From Coprinellus micaceus (lineage: Eukaryota > Basidiomycota > Agaricomycetes > Agaricales > Psathyrellaceae), in NCBI GenBank assembly GCA_951394405.1, contig OX596335.1, forward strand, positions 5,270,001 through 5,334,000: a stretch of DNA of 64,000 nt, written 5' to 3'. The position numbers and the translations under genes were made by a program. Position 1 is the stretch's first letter. Each line of letters opens with the position of its first letter. The notes beneath the pieces are model-generated. The model made no database searches. It was given only the letters and a program-made list of their open reading frames with translations, and was not told where the DNA came from. Of this stretch, positions 46,090 to 56,166 are shown in pieces.

Positions 46090-46404
46090 TCACCCGCAGA
46101 ATGAGGAACAGGGAACCGAGCGCCGGCGGCTTGGGTTCGTACGTACCTTTCGCACTTCTTCCCTTGTTTCTTGATACGGACTAGACTCTTGTATACATTC
46201 TCTGCGAAGAACGGACGGACGAGCGCGAGTTACATCTTTATATCCAAGTCTCACATTTGACCGGAGGAGCTTGGTAAGGGAGTATCTCCGGTTTAAATCG
46301 AATGGACAGGTGCACTCGAACAGTTCCTTCGTTTCCTCGACGTACACGGCGTTCGCGATTTCGGTAGAGGCATGGATGAGACCTCTAGAGTCCATGGCTT
46401 GCAA
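46090..46404 (-). CDS. possible exon next to the KDZ insertion
   Basis: A 104-codon minus-strand frame with natural composition (STEIANAVYVEETKELFECT; TCPFDLNRRYSLTKLLRSN). A GTACGT donor-like site lies near 46145. If real, its next exon would lie on the far side of the transposon, in the left flank, so the insertion may have split a gene. No domain is recognised. Confidence 0.3.
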   Translation of the reverse strand: MQAMDSRGLIHASTEIANAVYVEETKELFECTCPFDLNRRYSLTKLLRSNVRLGYKDVTRARPSVLRRECIQESSPYQETREEVRKVRTNPSRRRSVPCSSFCG

Positions 46405-46887
46405 TGACCCTGCCGAGGTCTTCAGCCCCTCATTTCACGTTTCTGATTGAATCCAGGTCTGAGGGAACCGTGCTTAGTGGCACTTGAGCGTGATTGAAGG
46501 GCGGTGGTTGGGGGGAGACTGGCCTCATTACTGTGTTTAAAGGATAGGGATATCTGAGTTACCACTTCGGACGTCGAAACGATTCGCCCTTCAGCCAAAG
46601 AAAGGAGTCCAACTTGTCGTTGATTAACGTGCACACGCTTTAACCCCAACTCTCCAGAGTGAAGTGCCGAGTGACTGAGAGGCCTCCCCTTGCGACATTA
46701 AAAGCGCAACTAGTTGAATTCCAGGGAGAGCGCGAACCGCATACTCCATCGAACCATTTATGCTCCACTTCTGCCACTACCTAGACTGAGCCTACCGATA
46801 GCACACACTGGTCCCTAACGACGTACAAAGAGTAGCAAGCGAACGAGCCACGAAGCCGATAATACATGATATCCGGATTCCGAAACA

Positions 46888-48618
46888 TTAATCAGATTGT
46901 AAAGCGCCCTGGTGAACGTAAAAGTTGATTCCGTCCAGACTTACTCCCCGTGCGCGCAGAGAGTCGTAAACCTGCTTCCTTGTCCTATTTACCGATTCGA
47001 CGCCGTTGATATCCAGAGCCTGGAAGCATACGTCAACGCCCTTGACATAACCGACACCGGCGCGAGAATCGCGACGCCGGGATGAAACAAAGTCCGCCCA
47101 ATATTCAACTACGGTTTGGATTTGGGGCCCGTAAATGATAATCCTCTCCAGTTTGGGGCACAAACAAGGCTTGGTGAGGCACTCTCCCGTTTCGTCGGGC
47201 CATGCTGTCATCGCCAGTAGTGCAGGGAGAGGGAAATTGGTCAGTCTTCCGTCCCCAATCAAAATTGCGAAATGAGGGAGGGGGATCAGGAGGGGGGGTC
47301 GTAGTTCCAATGAGAGAAGATTGGGAGTGCCCTCCAAGCAAGAGAGGAGGGTAGAGAGTGTTATCCGGGCGTAACTGAATGTTAGATGGGTCAGCTGGGT
47401 TCCGTGGAGACGAATCCATTCTGGAAGGGCAGCATCCAAGGGAGGGTAACCGAGGTGGTCCTTGAACGTCTCCATTTTATCCCTGATATCGAGAAGCCGG
47501 AGGGAGGGGAGGCTGAGAGCCTGGGGAAAGTGCGCTGTGGGCTGAAACCCGGAGAGGATGAGCTTTTGGAGATGGGGAAGAGTAATCAGCTGAGGGAGAT
47601 CGGGAGGGAGTGTGGCGGTCGATGAGGCCCTGGAGTCGAGTTCGATCGTGCATCGAGTGAGGTTGGGGCATTTGCCTAGAACACCCAACGCAAGTGGAAG
47701 CTGCGTCGCGCCGTGCAGCATAATTTCCGTGAGAGCTGTCCAGCTGATTCTGGCGTCAAGGACTGCCCGTGCCGGCATGCCCAACCCCAAATATGTGAGC
47801 TGCGTCGCGTTCTGCAAGTCAAGGTGTTCTACGATCTCCTGAACGATAGGGGGAACCTCGGCAACTATGAGGAATCGTGCGGCTTGGAGAGTTTCGTGAC
47901 TGTGACGGGTGATTTCAAGAAACTGTAGGAGCGGGGACGCTGTGTGGCGCAGCAGAAGGAAGATCTCGGCCCTCTTCCATTGCACTTCGCGGAGGAGGCG
48001 GACGAAGGGCTCTAATATTCTGGTGCACGCTTGGGCGTTGGATGCGAAGGCCTGATCCTTTGCTCCAATATGTATGGTCATCGGGGACGTTCCTGCGCGG
48101 TGGATGAAAGTAGAGAGCATATCCGTTATGTGTCCCATCCTCCGCTCGATCGTCTGAAGGGTTCGCTGGCTCGCGTCAGACGGCAGTGGAACATCAGTCA
48201 TAGAGAAAGTCGTCCATAACATAGAAGTGGAGAGGGCGATCGCGCGGAACTGGCGACATACATGGGTGAGCTGAACGATGGGGTGGGGTGGAATCTGAGA
48301 GTGGATGGACCACCGTGAGGAATCCGGAGCCAGGCGCATGAAGATCTCCGAGAGGATATCTGGCGAGAGGCGTAGGATTGAGGACAGTAACGTACGATGG
48401 GCATCAGCGAACATCTGGTGGCTGTCCCGCCTCTGCATATTCTCCCTCTTCCGCGCTTCCAGCTGTGCGATGGCCTTATCGATGTCCGCCGCCTCGGATT
48501 CGAGCTTGCGTATGGTCGTGCATTGCTGCTCGATGACATTCCTGACGTTAGCCTCTTCATCAGGACGTGGAACGTAGTTAGTCCCGATTCTGTGAGCGAA
48601 CGGGGAATCGAGGGACAT
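46888..48618 (-). CDS. F-box protein (family member D, intact)
   Basis: A single exon, 576 residues, beginning MSLDSPFAHRIGTNYVPRP. A coiled coil at about 30-72 (LESEAADIDKAIAQLEARKR) is followed by the F-box motif near residue 84 (LSPDILSEIFMRLAP, then HPIVQLTHVCRQFRAIAL and LWTTFSM) and a leucine-rich C-terminal part. It is close to the gene at 15028 (shared FIHRAG, LFPLPALLAMTAW-like and CLCPKLERIIIYGPQ motifs) and even closer to the broken neighbour at 49520, with which it is in tandem on the minus strand. The presumed function is substrate recognition in an SCF ubiquitin ligase. Confidence 0.85.
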   Translation of the reverse strand: MSLDSPFAHRIGTNYVPRPDEEANVRNVIEQQCTTIRKLESEAADIDKAIAQLEARKRENMQRRDSHQMFADAHRTLLSSILRLSPDILSEIFMRLAPDSSRWSIHSQIPPHPIVQLTHVCRQFRAIALSTSMLWTTFSMTDVPLPSDASQRTLQTIERRMGHITDMLSTFIHRAGTSPMTIHIGAKDQAFASNAQACTRILEPFVRLLREVQWKRAEIFLLLRHTASPLLQFLEITRHSHETLQAARFLIVAEVPPIVQEIVEHLDLQNATQLTYLGLGMPARAVLDARISWTALTEIMLHGATQLPLALGVLGKCPNLTRCTIELDSRASSTATLPPDLPQLITLPHLQKLILSGFQPTAHFPQALSLPSLRLLDIRDKMETFKDHLGYPPLDAALPEWIRLHGTQLTHLTFSYARITLSTLLSCLEGTPNLLSLELRPPLLIPLPHFAILIGDGRLTNFPLPALLAMTAWPDETGECLTKPCLCPKLERIIIYGPQIQTVVEYWADFVSSRRRDSRAGVGYVKGVDVCFQALDINGVESVNRTRKQVYDSLRARGVSLDGINFYVHQGALQSD

Positions 48619-49519
48619 GGCAAGGCAATGGATAGGGTTCTAGATCAACGTAGCAAGGGCGATACACTGGCAACTACCGTTATCATTTGTTCGTGTTTTG
48701 GTGTGAAGAATCTCTTCACTTGGAAAATTACGCCGCGTCACATTGCCAAGGACTAGCTGAGTTCTAAACCTCTTCGCTTCGGCGCAGAACCTCGGTTGTT
48801 GTCACCCTTCTCGGTGCCTGCTGGGTTCTTTCACGTTGCTTCCATCCGAACCTAACCCTTATTTTGTACATGACCATGACTGGACTCTGGGTTTGTCTCC
48901 TCGAGATGGGTTCGCAACGTCGGGCAACTCCGCGGTCTCTCGCACTGTGGACGGTAGGTAACTGCACTCTACGTCCGTCAGCCGCAATAGACGCCCAAAT
49001 GCCCACCTCGCTCTAGATATATTTAAACGCCAACAGCGGTCGGCGATCCCATTTCAACTGGTTGATCAGATGTGCTGAGGCGAAGCTTGGCTCGCTTGGC
49101 ATTTTCACATGTTGTGTCACTCTCTTCTTGACCTTGACTTCTGTCGTCATCTGCCTGGTTTTCGTGCCGTGTTCCCGAAGGAATTTCGAACGCCACTTCC
49201 CGAGTGCAGAGGTAGCGGCTAGATGAACCCCCCATGCTTGCGTTTGAACTTTGGACCAATCCTACGTTTGCTCATCGACAAATAATTCGGGCGACGTTGA
49301 CCGTCGCCTTCCGTATTCACTTGTTCACTCGTTGACAGGTAAGCCCAGCTGGGTGGCATGAACCGCACAGGTGAATTTCGTCAAACCGAGTATTCCCCGC
49401 TTATACTACCTAGGTTGCTACCGCTTATAAAACACGTTGGTCCCTACTGAAGTACAAAGATAATAAGCGCGCGAGCCCGTAGCTGTGTACAGATGATATC
49501 CAGAACATCAACCAGATTA
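48619..49519. other. spacer between tandem F-box genes with a diverged array-like piece
   Basis: No gene supported. Sequence at about 48985-49325 resembles the 25.6-33.6 kb array: AGACGCCCAAATGCCCACC, then a GCTTGGCTCGCTTGGCA stretch, and finally TTGACCGTCGCCTTCCGTATTCACTT (49295-49320), close to block-Z downstream sequence at 28251 and 32862. Confidence 0.45.
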
Positions 49520-51344
49520 TTAACCCGCTACGCGAACATGAAAGTCGATTCCGTCTAGGCTCACCCCCCGTGCAAGGAGAGAATTGTAAACCTTCGCCCT
49601 TGTCCAATCCACCCACCCGACACCGTCGTGATCCAGAGTATGGTAGCGTACGTCAACACTCTTGATGTAACCAACACCAGTGTGGGACTCGCGACGCCGG
49701 GACGAAACGAAATCCACCCAATATTCGTCTCCAGTTTCGCTTTGCGGCCCGTAGATGATGATCCTTTCGAGCTTGGGACAAGAACAGGGCTTGGTGAGGT
49801 GTTCTCCAGTTTCGTCGAACTGTGGCGTCATAGCCAGTAGTGCGGGGAGAGGGAAATTGATCAGTCTTCCGTCGCCGATCAGAATTGTGAAATGACCGAA
49901 GGGGACCAGGAGAGGGGGTTGTAGTTCCAATGAGAGAAGATTGGGAGTGCCCTCCAAGCAGGAGAGGAGGGTAGGGAGTGTTATCCGGGCGTAACTGAAT
50001 TTTAGATGGGTCAGCTGGGCCCCGTGGAGACGGATCCATTCTGGCAGGGCGACATCTAAGGGCGGAAAACAGCGGTAGTCCTTGAACGTCTCCACCTTAT
50101 CGCTAATATCGAGGAGTCGAAGGGAGGGAAGGCTGAGGGCCTGGGGAAAATGCGCTGTGGGCTGAAATCCCAAGAGTGTGAGACTTTGGAGATGTGGAAG
50201 AGTGATCAACTGAGGGATATCGGGAGGGAGTGTGGAGACTGGTGAGCTCCGGGAGTCGAGTTCGATCGTGCATCGAGCGAGGTTGGGGCATTTGCTGAGA
50301 ACACTTAACACAGGGTGAAGCTGGTTTGCGCCGTGCAACATAATTTCTGTGAGGGTTGTCCAGTTGATTCTGGCGTCAAGGATTGCCTGTGCCGGCATTC
50401 CCAACCCTAAGTACGTGAGCTCCATCGCGTTCTGCAAGTCAAGGTGTTCTACGATCTCCTGAGCGATAGGAGGAACATCTATAACTATCAGGAACCGTGC
50501 GCTTTGGAGGGTTCTGTCGCTGTTGCGGGTGATTTCGAGTAGCTGTAGAAGTGGAGATTCTGTGTTGCGCAAATGAAGAAACATCTCCACTGTCTTCCAT
50601 TGCACTTGCCGGACGAGGCGGATGAGGGGCTGTAACATTCTGGTGTACGCTTGAGTGCCGAAAGTGAAGGTAGGATCCTTCGCTCCAAATTCGATGGTCA
50701 TCGGAGACGCTCCTGCGCGGTGTATGAACGCAGACAACATGTCCGTTGCGAATCCCATCCTTCGTTCGCCAGCCTCAATCGTTCTCTGACTCGCGTCATT
50801 GGGGAGTGGAAGATCGGCCATGGAAAAGGTTGACCATAGGGTGGGAGTGGACAGGGCGATGGTACGTAAACGGTAACTGGCGACATACGTGGGTGATCTT
50901 AACGATGGGGTGGGGGGTGGCTCGCGACCGGAGGGTCCACTCTCTGGAACTTGGGACCAGACTCCTGAGGATCTCCGAGAGGATCTCCGGCGAAAGGCGC
51001 AAGATGGAGGACAGTAACGCACGATGGGCATCGGCGAATGTCCGGTAGCTGTCGCGCGTTTGCATAGTCTCCCTCTTCTTAGCTTCCAGTTCTGCGATGG
51101 CCTTATCGATGGACCGCTCTCGGGAGTCCGGAACTAGACTCGTGAAGACATCCGAGAGGATCTGAATCTCCCTCTTCTCCGCTTCCAGCTGTGCGACTTT
51201 CTTATCGATATCCGCCGCGTCAGATTCGAGCTTGCGTATTGTGGTATATTGCTGCTCGATGATGGCCCTGATGCTAGCTTCTTCATCAGAATGTGGAACG
51301 TAGTTCGTCCTGATTCTGTCGGCGAACGGAGAGCCGAGTGACAT
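49520..51344 (-). pseudogene. F-box gene copy E with frameshift and internal duplication
   Basis: The N-terminal part opens at 51344 (Met-Ser-Leu-Gly-Ser-Pro-Phe-Ala) and stays in one frame to 50796. The rest of the protein, ending at 49520, is in another frame. Compared with paralogues, seven extra bases (50868-50874) after the Arg-Gln-Leu codons cause the shift; removing them would restore the usual RQLRTIAL. In addition, about 99 nt (roughly 51069-51167) repeat an F-box-like piece (ILSDVFTSLVPDSRERS) and a coiled-coil piece inside the N-terminal coiled coil, so the order is coil, partial F-box, coil, F-box (LSPEILSEILRSLVP). The downstream frame is open for about 440 codons with good similarity to the gene at 46888, so the damage is recent, or the 7-nt shift is an assembly error. 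Confidence 0.75.
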
Positions 51345-52905
51345 AGTCGAGCAGTGGGTACGGTTCAGAGGCGGTACAACAGGAGCCTCGAGTTAAAAGT
51401 CATTGGTTGGGTTTGTCTGTGTTTCCCCATAACGTACCTTCGACCACCGGGTGTAACACCGCTTTGACACCGCCTCCCAAATTAAATGAGTTCCAAACCT
51501 CCTCACCTCCAACCGTGGTCTCCGACGCTCCAAATCTTGCATCTTCGTGACTTCATCTTGGGCATTCCCCGGCTCGGTGATTGCACCTGGTTCCAGCCTG
51601 CCGAACGAGAGATGAGGTTTTGGATAATCTGATGATTACCCCCACGTAAATCGCGTACGTGCTTCCATGGTATGCGTTGAGTAAATTCGAAAGGCCGATA
51701 CCAAGGCGAGAACTTCCTTCCTTGGAAACCGATTTTATGCAGAAGATGTATTGCGTTCATGACTCCAATGGTATTTTGTTAGGCGAATCACCAGTCTGAG
51801 TGTGGTTTGGAATTCAGAATGCACACACCTTTTGACTATTGTGTCGGTTACGTGCCTAGGACTACCAAACCGCACTGCAGCCCGGATCGATGGGTTATGG
51901 TCCGTTGGCACTCCGCATCTGTCAAATATCCGGTTTCCATGCTACAGTACTCCGAAGGCAGTTCGTTGCCCGCACACGAGATACCCGCTTTCACATTTCG
52001 AGAGATTTTGAAATTTATGAACGCACCTCGACCCGGGTAGCCTCTCTCTGACCGCTCCGCATAATGCCAGCCACGGCAATCGCCACCGAGCCGCTACCTT
52101 GGGTCGCGGAGGTTAAGCGCCCGACAGCGAGCGCCCAGACCAGCCTGTTCTCCTTGACAACGGCCACGTGTTGCGGGTCCCGTGAGCACCTCGGCACTAA
52201 TGCGATGTTGATTCGTTGCATTTCGGGTTTGTTCCTACTGCCATCTCCTTATCGTAAAGTTGGATGGGTCGTCGAGGAGGGCATGAATGTATGGTGAGGT
52301 CCGGCGTACTTTCCGCTCTAAAGTCTACTAACGCCTAACGCCTCCCAGATATGTGATATGTTCACTGCGCACGATGCGAGAAATTGAACACATGTCGAGT
52401 GTCAACTTTGGGCGCGGCGATATCGAGGTCATTTGAACGTTGGTTGGCTCGCCAAATGAAGAGCGCCCACTCGACTCCCTTCATCTCCCTATCCCCCTAT
52501 CTTTAGCATGTTGGCGGCGTTTCATGGGCACTTTCAAGCACCTCGTATTAGGGCAGATGGCCTTAAGCCTGTTCAACCTGGCCGAGCCTCGCTAGCTTCG
52601 ACCCGGTTGGCTGTGCCGTCCTCACTATCGTCGATCGGAAGTGCGGAGGAAATCAGCATCATAGTACGCCTCCTCTCCTCCGCATCCCCATTTCCACTCA
52701 TCCATATATCTTCTCAGCTTCATTTGCCCATTCTCGTGATCGTTTATATCCTACGATTACCTCGGGAGATGGTTGCTTCATTTCTCCGCCTCGTGGACAG
52801 TCGTTAGCCTTCCTTCACTGGTACGCCCTCCATTCCCCCTGTCGGTGTGCGTTCTCCCCCCTCACCCATTAATTTTGGGTCGTCTAGTCCCGACAGACTG
52901 TCGTC
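51345..52905. other. intergenic, nothing firmly supported
   Basis: Short open frames only. GCGCCCA-type motifs near 52115 and 52465, preceded or followed by array-like wording, may be faint repeat fragments. The last 300 bases are presumably the promoter and 5' UTR of the 52906 gene. Confidence 0.4.
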
Positions 52906-55881
52906 ATGTCACAAGCACTGACCTACGTGTCGCCTCCGCCCACCGCTCCTCTTCTACATGAACGTCAGACCAATCCACTCCCAGAAACCCAGACCCACAT
53001 CCGGACGCGCGCTGTATCGATGTTCGACCGACAATCGAGCTCTATCTTCGCTACCTACGCTGGGGCAGACCTACGCCCTCTACGAGTCCCAAAGCGCGAG
53101 AAGGGCAGAGTGACAGTGAAGAATGCAGCGTGGGACTGGGGAGGAGATTCGGAGACGCACCCCTACCTCCTAGCCGCGGCATCGAACTCTGTTGTGGGAC
53201 TCCATGGGCACGATTCGCGCCCATATCCCAGGGAACCGCAATCGGCGATTGAACCCCGAACCCCTTATCAAGACGAGTTCGTTCAGCCCCTCCGCCGTCT
53301 CCCTACTGGGCGCGCCCCACCTCCCCCATCGCAACACGTAGACGAACGCATCTTCTTCAACGAGGAATCCCCTATGAGCACCACAGTACCTCACCCTACC
53401 CACAAGCGTGCACGTTCCAGGACCTTCACCTCCGCCACTCCCTCCTCATTCGCCGACCCTACGAATTTCAAATCGCGATCCGAAACGACGCTCGCGAAGC
53501 ACAAAAGCAAACTCACACTTCACCAGTTCCAACTCCTCGTTACCGAGTCCCTCCACGCCGAACACGACGTCATCGATACTGAGGAAGACTACCGCCCTCG
53601 AACTCGGCGGGGACTCACCGGATATCATATGCCGACCAGTCTCTCCACTTTTCAACAGCCCGACGACCCCGGCTTCTCAGAATCCCCTATCGAGCCTATC
53701 GATCTCGTCATCCCTCCACCTCCCAGAACTCCCGCTCCACAACCTCCCTCTCCCGCATCCTTCTACTCTGCATCTTCGTCGCCTCACTCAGATCCTGGGT
53801 ACGATTCCGATTCCAACTCCACCGTTGAAGCGAAGGCGCAGGATCATCGCGATGGCGGTCACAAGGAGGATACTGGATTCGACTCGGACGACGCCCTCTC
53901 CCTCCCCGCGTTCTATCGCAACCCTCGAGCATCGCATAGTGACGAGACCCTCGGTACGATTGGGAGTATCGGGTCGATCGGGACGGTAGGAACTATGGGC
54001 ACGATGGATACGATGGGCGCCGCTCTCCGTTCGCTAGGTCCAGCTCAGAGGCCTAGGATTCCGGGCATTCGTTCGAGAGTCGCGAGCGTTGACAAGAACG
54101 GGGGTGTTGTAATGACCGAGCGGCGTAATTCGAATGTCGCTGGTGAAGCTGCGACTGGCGCGAGACTGATGCCGAAGGTGAAGGCTGAATCGACGCAGAT
54201 GCGGGTGCATGGGCTAGTCGGCGATTTGAGGCAGAATGAGCAAGGCGTAGAGTCCGTGCCGAAGGGCGTCCTGAGACCGAAGGACCAACGTTCGCTCGAA
54301 ACGCCATCTAGCCTCGCTCTGTCGACGAATCTTCTCGGGCTACCAGCTGCCCGAGGCTCCTCTGTTGCTGCTACGAACGCTGCCACCAATCGACCTCATT
54401 CGTCGGCTGTCACGGCACACAAGGCGATGGTTGATGGGAGCGCCGATGTCAACGGTCCACCGCCGACCAAACTCAATACCCAAGCGCCTCCCCCTCCAAG
54501 ACCCCCGCGGAGGGTGCATCGCGTTCCTCCACCCCTCGTCCTCCAACCTCCAGCTCCTTCCGCCAAGAACCTCGAGGCGAAACTCGCTATCACGCCGAAG
54601 TCCGCGACGTCCTTCCGGTTCCCTCCTCCGCCTACCCCGCTCTCCCCAGCGTTATCTTTCATGTCTACGATGTCTGCCCTCTCCACTGTGTCGACGATCG
54701 CCGCCGTCATGCTCAATCGTCCCAAGTCTAAACAGCCTAGGATTAGCGAGAAGGAACTGAGGAGAAGGCGGTTCTTGAAGTTGACGAAGACCCTTGGTGA
54801 CGATGTTCCCCCGGAGCTCGTCTCGGTGAAGGCTGCTGCTCCCAGGCGATCGAGGACGATCAGCTTCGGTGCGAGGGGCAAGAACGGCGGGACTCGGGAT
54901 GAGAGTGGCAAGGGTAACACTGGGCGGATGAGGAAGAAGAGGAAGGATAGCTTTGACGGACGAAGGACGGCGGGGGCGAGGCATAGCATCGCCGTCTCAC
55001 CCCTCGAAGCTAACTTCCCATCTATTCCAGAAGGCTATGACCGATTCGACGAGCCCCTCTCTCCAATCTCTCCGAATATCCTCCGCAAGTATCCTTCGCT
55101 TCGACGTCGCAGTACTTCGAATCCGAACGGACGCCCTATCTCGGAGACGTTTAGTCGTACGTCCGTCAACCCCACTCCCGTCTTATCTCCCGAGCCGGAA
55201 GACCCTGAGCCTCCCATCGTCACTCCCTACTTCGAGGATCACCCATTCAGGCTCGTTGTCGAGGAGTCTTCCCCTACGCCCAAGCCTAACATTCCTGGTT
55301 TCGTCAAAACGGAATCGAAGGCTGCTGCGACCCGAACGAGGAAGGTCACCGGGTCAGGTCCCCGAATAACCGCTCAGACGAACGATAAGGACGTTGATGA
55401 TGGTGGGAGGAGTTCATCGTATTCGATGAACAACCCCTGGATGCGGACGTCCCTCGCTCTACCACTTTCCTACGACACTCCATTCATCGAGTACGCCCTA
55501 CCCTGCGGCGTCGATCGCAAGGTCGCCGAGGGTCGACTTGGCGTCGGCCACCACCGTCGCATGAGCTCACTCGATGCGATCTCTCCCCGTCGCATCAGCA
55601 ACATCGAACCACTTATCGACGATACCCAGATTCAATATCGATCCAGCAGAGATGTTGGTGGAGCCGGAGGTGATACAACCGGTGGCAGGTTCAGCGCGAT
55701 CGGGGGCTTGCGCCATTCGAACGGGACGTATCTGGACGTACCGCAGGAGGTCGATGGGGATGAGGGAGAATGGGAGAATTTGGAGAATGGGGTCTATAGG
55801 AAGGAGAGGAGGCAGGGATGGAGCGGCGAGTGGAACCAGCCCCATATTCAGACAGTGATCGAGAAACTGAGGCAGTTGTAA
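52906..55881 (+). CDS. large intrinsically disordered Ser/Pro/Arg-rich protein
   Basis: An uninterrupted 991-codon frame with strong third-position GC, starting MSQALTYVSPPPTAPLLHER. Most of the protein is low-complexity (Pro/Ser/Thr/Arg). Islands that look conserved are TLHQFQLLVTESLHAEHDVI (about 203-222), ELRRRRFLKLTKTLGDDVPP with a following ELV (about 617-640), NPWMRTSLALPLSYDTPFIE (about 845-865), and an aromatic/charged C-terminus (SGEWNQPHIQTVIEKL). Residues about 345-370 are a run of Gly-Ser-Ile and Gly-Thr-Met triplets. The Leu-Thr-Lys-Thr-Leu-Gly-Asp-Asp-Val-Pro-Pro-Glu-Leu type motif is, as I recall, common in unnamed basidiomycete proteins. Function unknown; basic stretches (MRKKRKDS) suggest a nuclear or scaffold role, but this is a guess. 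Confidence 0.85.
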   Translation: MSQALTYVSPPPTAPLLHERQTNPLPETQTHIRTRAVSMFDRQSSSIFATYAGADLRPLRVPKREKGRVTVKNAAWDWGGDSETHPYLLAAASNSVVGLHGHDSRPYPREPQSAIEPRTPYQDEFVQPLRRLPTGRAPPPPSQHVDERIFFNEESPMSTTVPHPTHKRARSRTFTSATPSSFADPTNFKSRSETTLAKHKSKLTLHQFQLLVTESLHAEHDVIDTEEDYRPRTRRGLTGYHMPTSLSTFQQPDDPGFSESPIEPIDLVIPPPPRTPAPQPPSPASFYSASSSPHSDPGYDSDSNSTVEAKAQDHRDGGHKEDTGFDSDDALSLPAFYRNPRASHSDETLGTIGSIGSIGTVGTMGTMDTMGAALRSLGPAQRPRIPGIRSRVASVDKNGGVVMTERRNSNVAGEAATGARLMPKVKAESTQMRVHGLVGDLRQNEQGVESVPKGVLRPKDQRSLETPSSLALSTNLLGLPAARGSSVAATNAATNRPHSSAVTAHKAMVDGSADVNGPPPTKLNTQAPPPPRPPRRVHRVPPPLVLQPPAPSAKNLEAKLAITPKSATSFRFPPPPTPLSPALSFMSTMSALSTVSTIAAVMLNRPKSKQPRISEKELRRRRFLKLTKTLGDDVPPELVSVKAAAPRRSRTISFGARGKNGGTRDESGKGNTGRMRKKRKDSFDGRRTAGARHSIAVSPLEANFPSIPEGYDRFDEPLSPISPNILRKYPSLRRRSTSNPNGRPISETFSRTSVNPTPVLSPEPEDPEPPIVTPYFEDHPFRLVVEESSPTPKPNIPGFVKTESKAAATRTRKVTGSGPRITAQTNDKDVDDGGRSSSYSMNNPWMRTSLALPLSYDTPFIEYALPCGVDRKVAEGRLGVGHHRRMSSLDAISPRRISNIEPLIDDTQIQYRSSRDVGGAGGDTTGGRFSAIGGLRHSNGTYLDVPQEVDGDEGEWENLENGVYRKERRQGWSGEWNQPHIQTVIEKLRQL
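53952..54020 (+). repeat. in-frame triplet-pair repeat inside the disordered protein
   Basis: Repeated GGNANNATNGG-like units encode Gly-Ser-Ile, Gly-Thr-Val and Gly-Thr-Met steps (IGSIGSIGTVGTMGTMDTMG). This is a coding minisatellite that could vary in length between strains. Confidence 0.6.
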
Positions 55882-56166
55882 TAGGCTTTGGAATACCCTT
55901 CGTTACGTTCGTGCGTAGTGCGCTATTTGGAATTTCTCTCAGTCGTTTCTCGCTTAATATACCCACTCATTTGATACACCTTCATCTACGTACAATGTGT
56001 ACATCCTTCGATATACGAATCTCACGTCTTTACGGCTTTAATCCCTGACGACCTCGAATGTCACCCCGTCTACCTCTATCCCTCTGTCTGCGAGTCTGTC
56101 TAGCATCCCGCCCACATCCAACCGGAAGCGGGCGGGGAAAAAGAGTGATGTTTTACGCAGGTAGGG

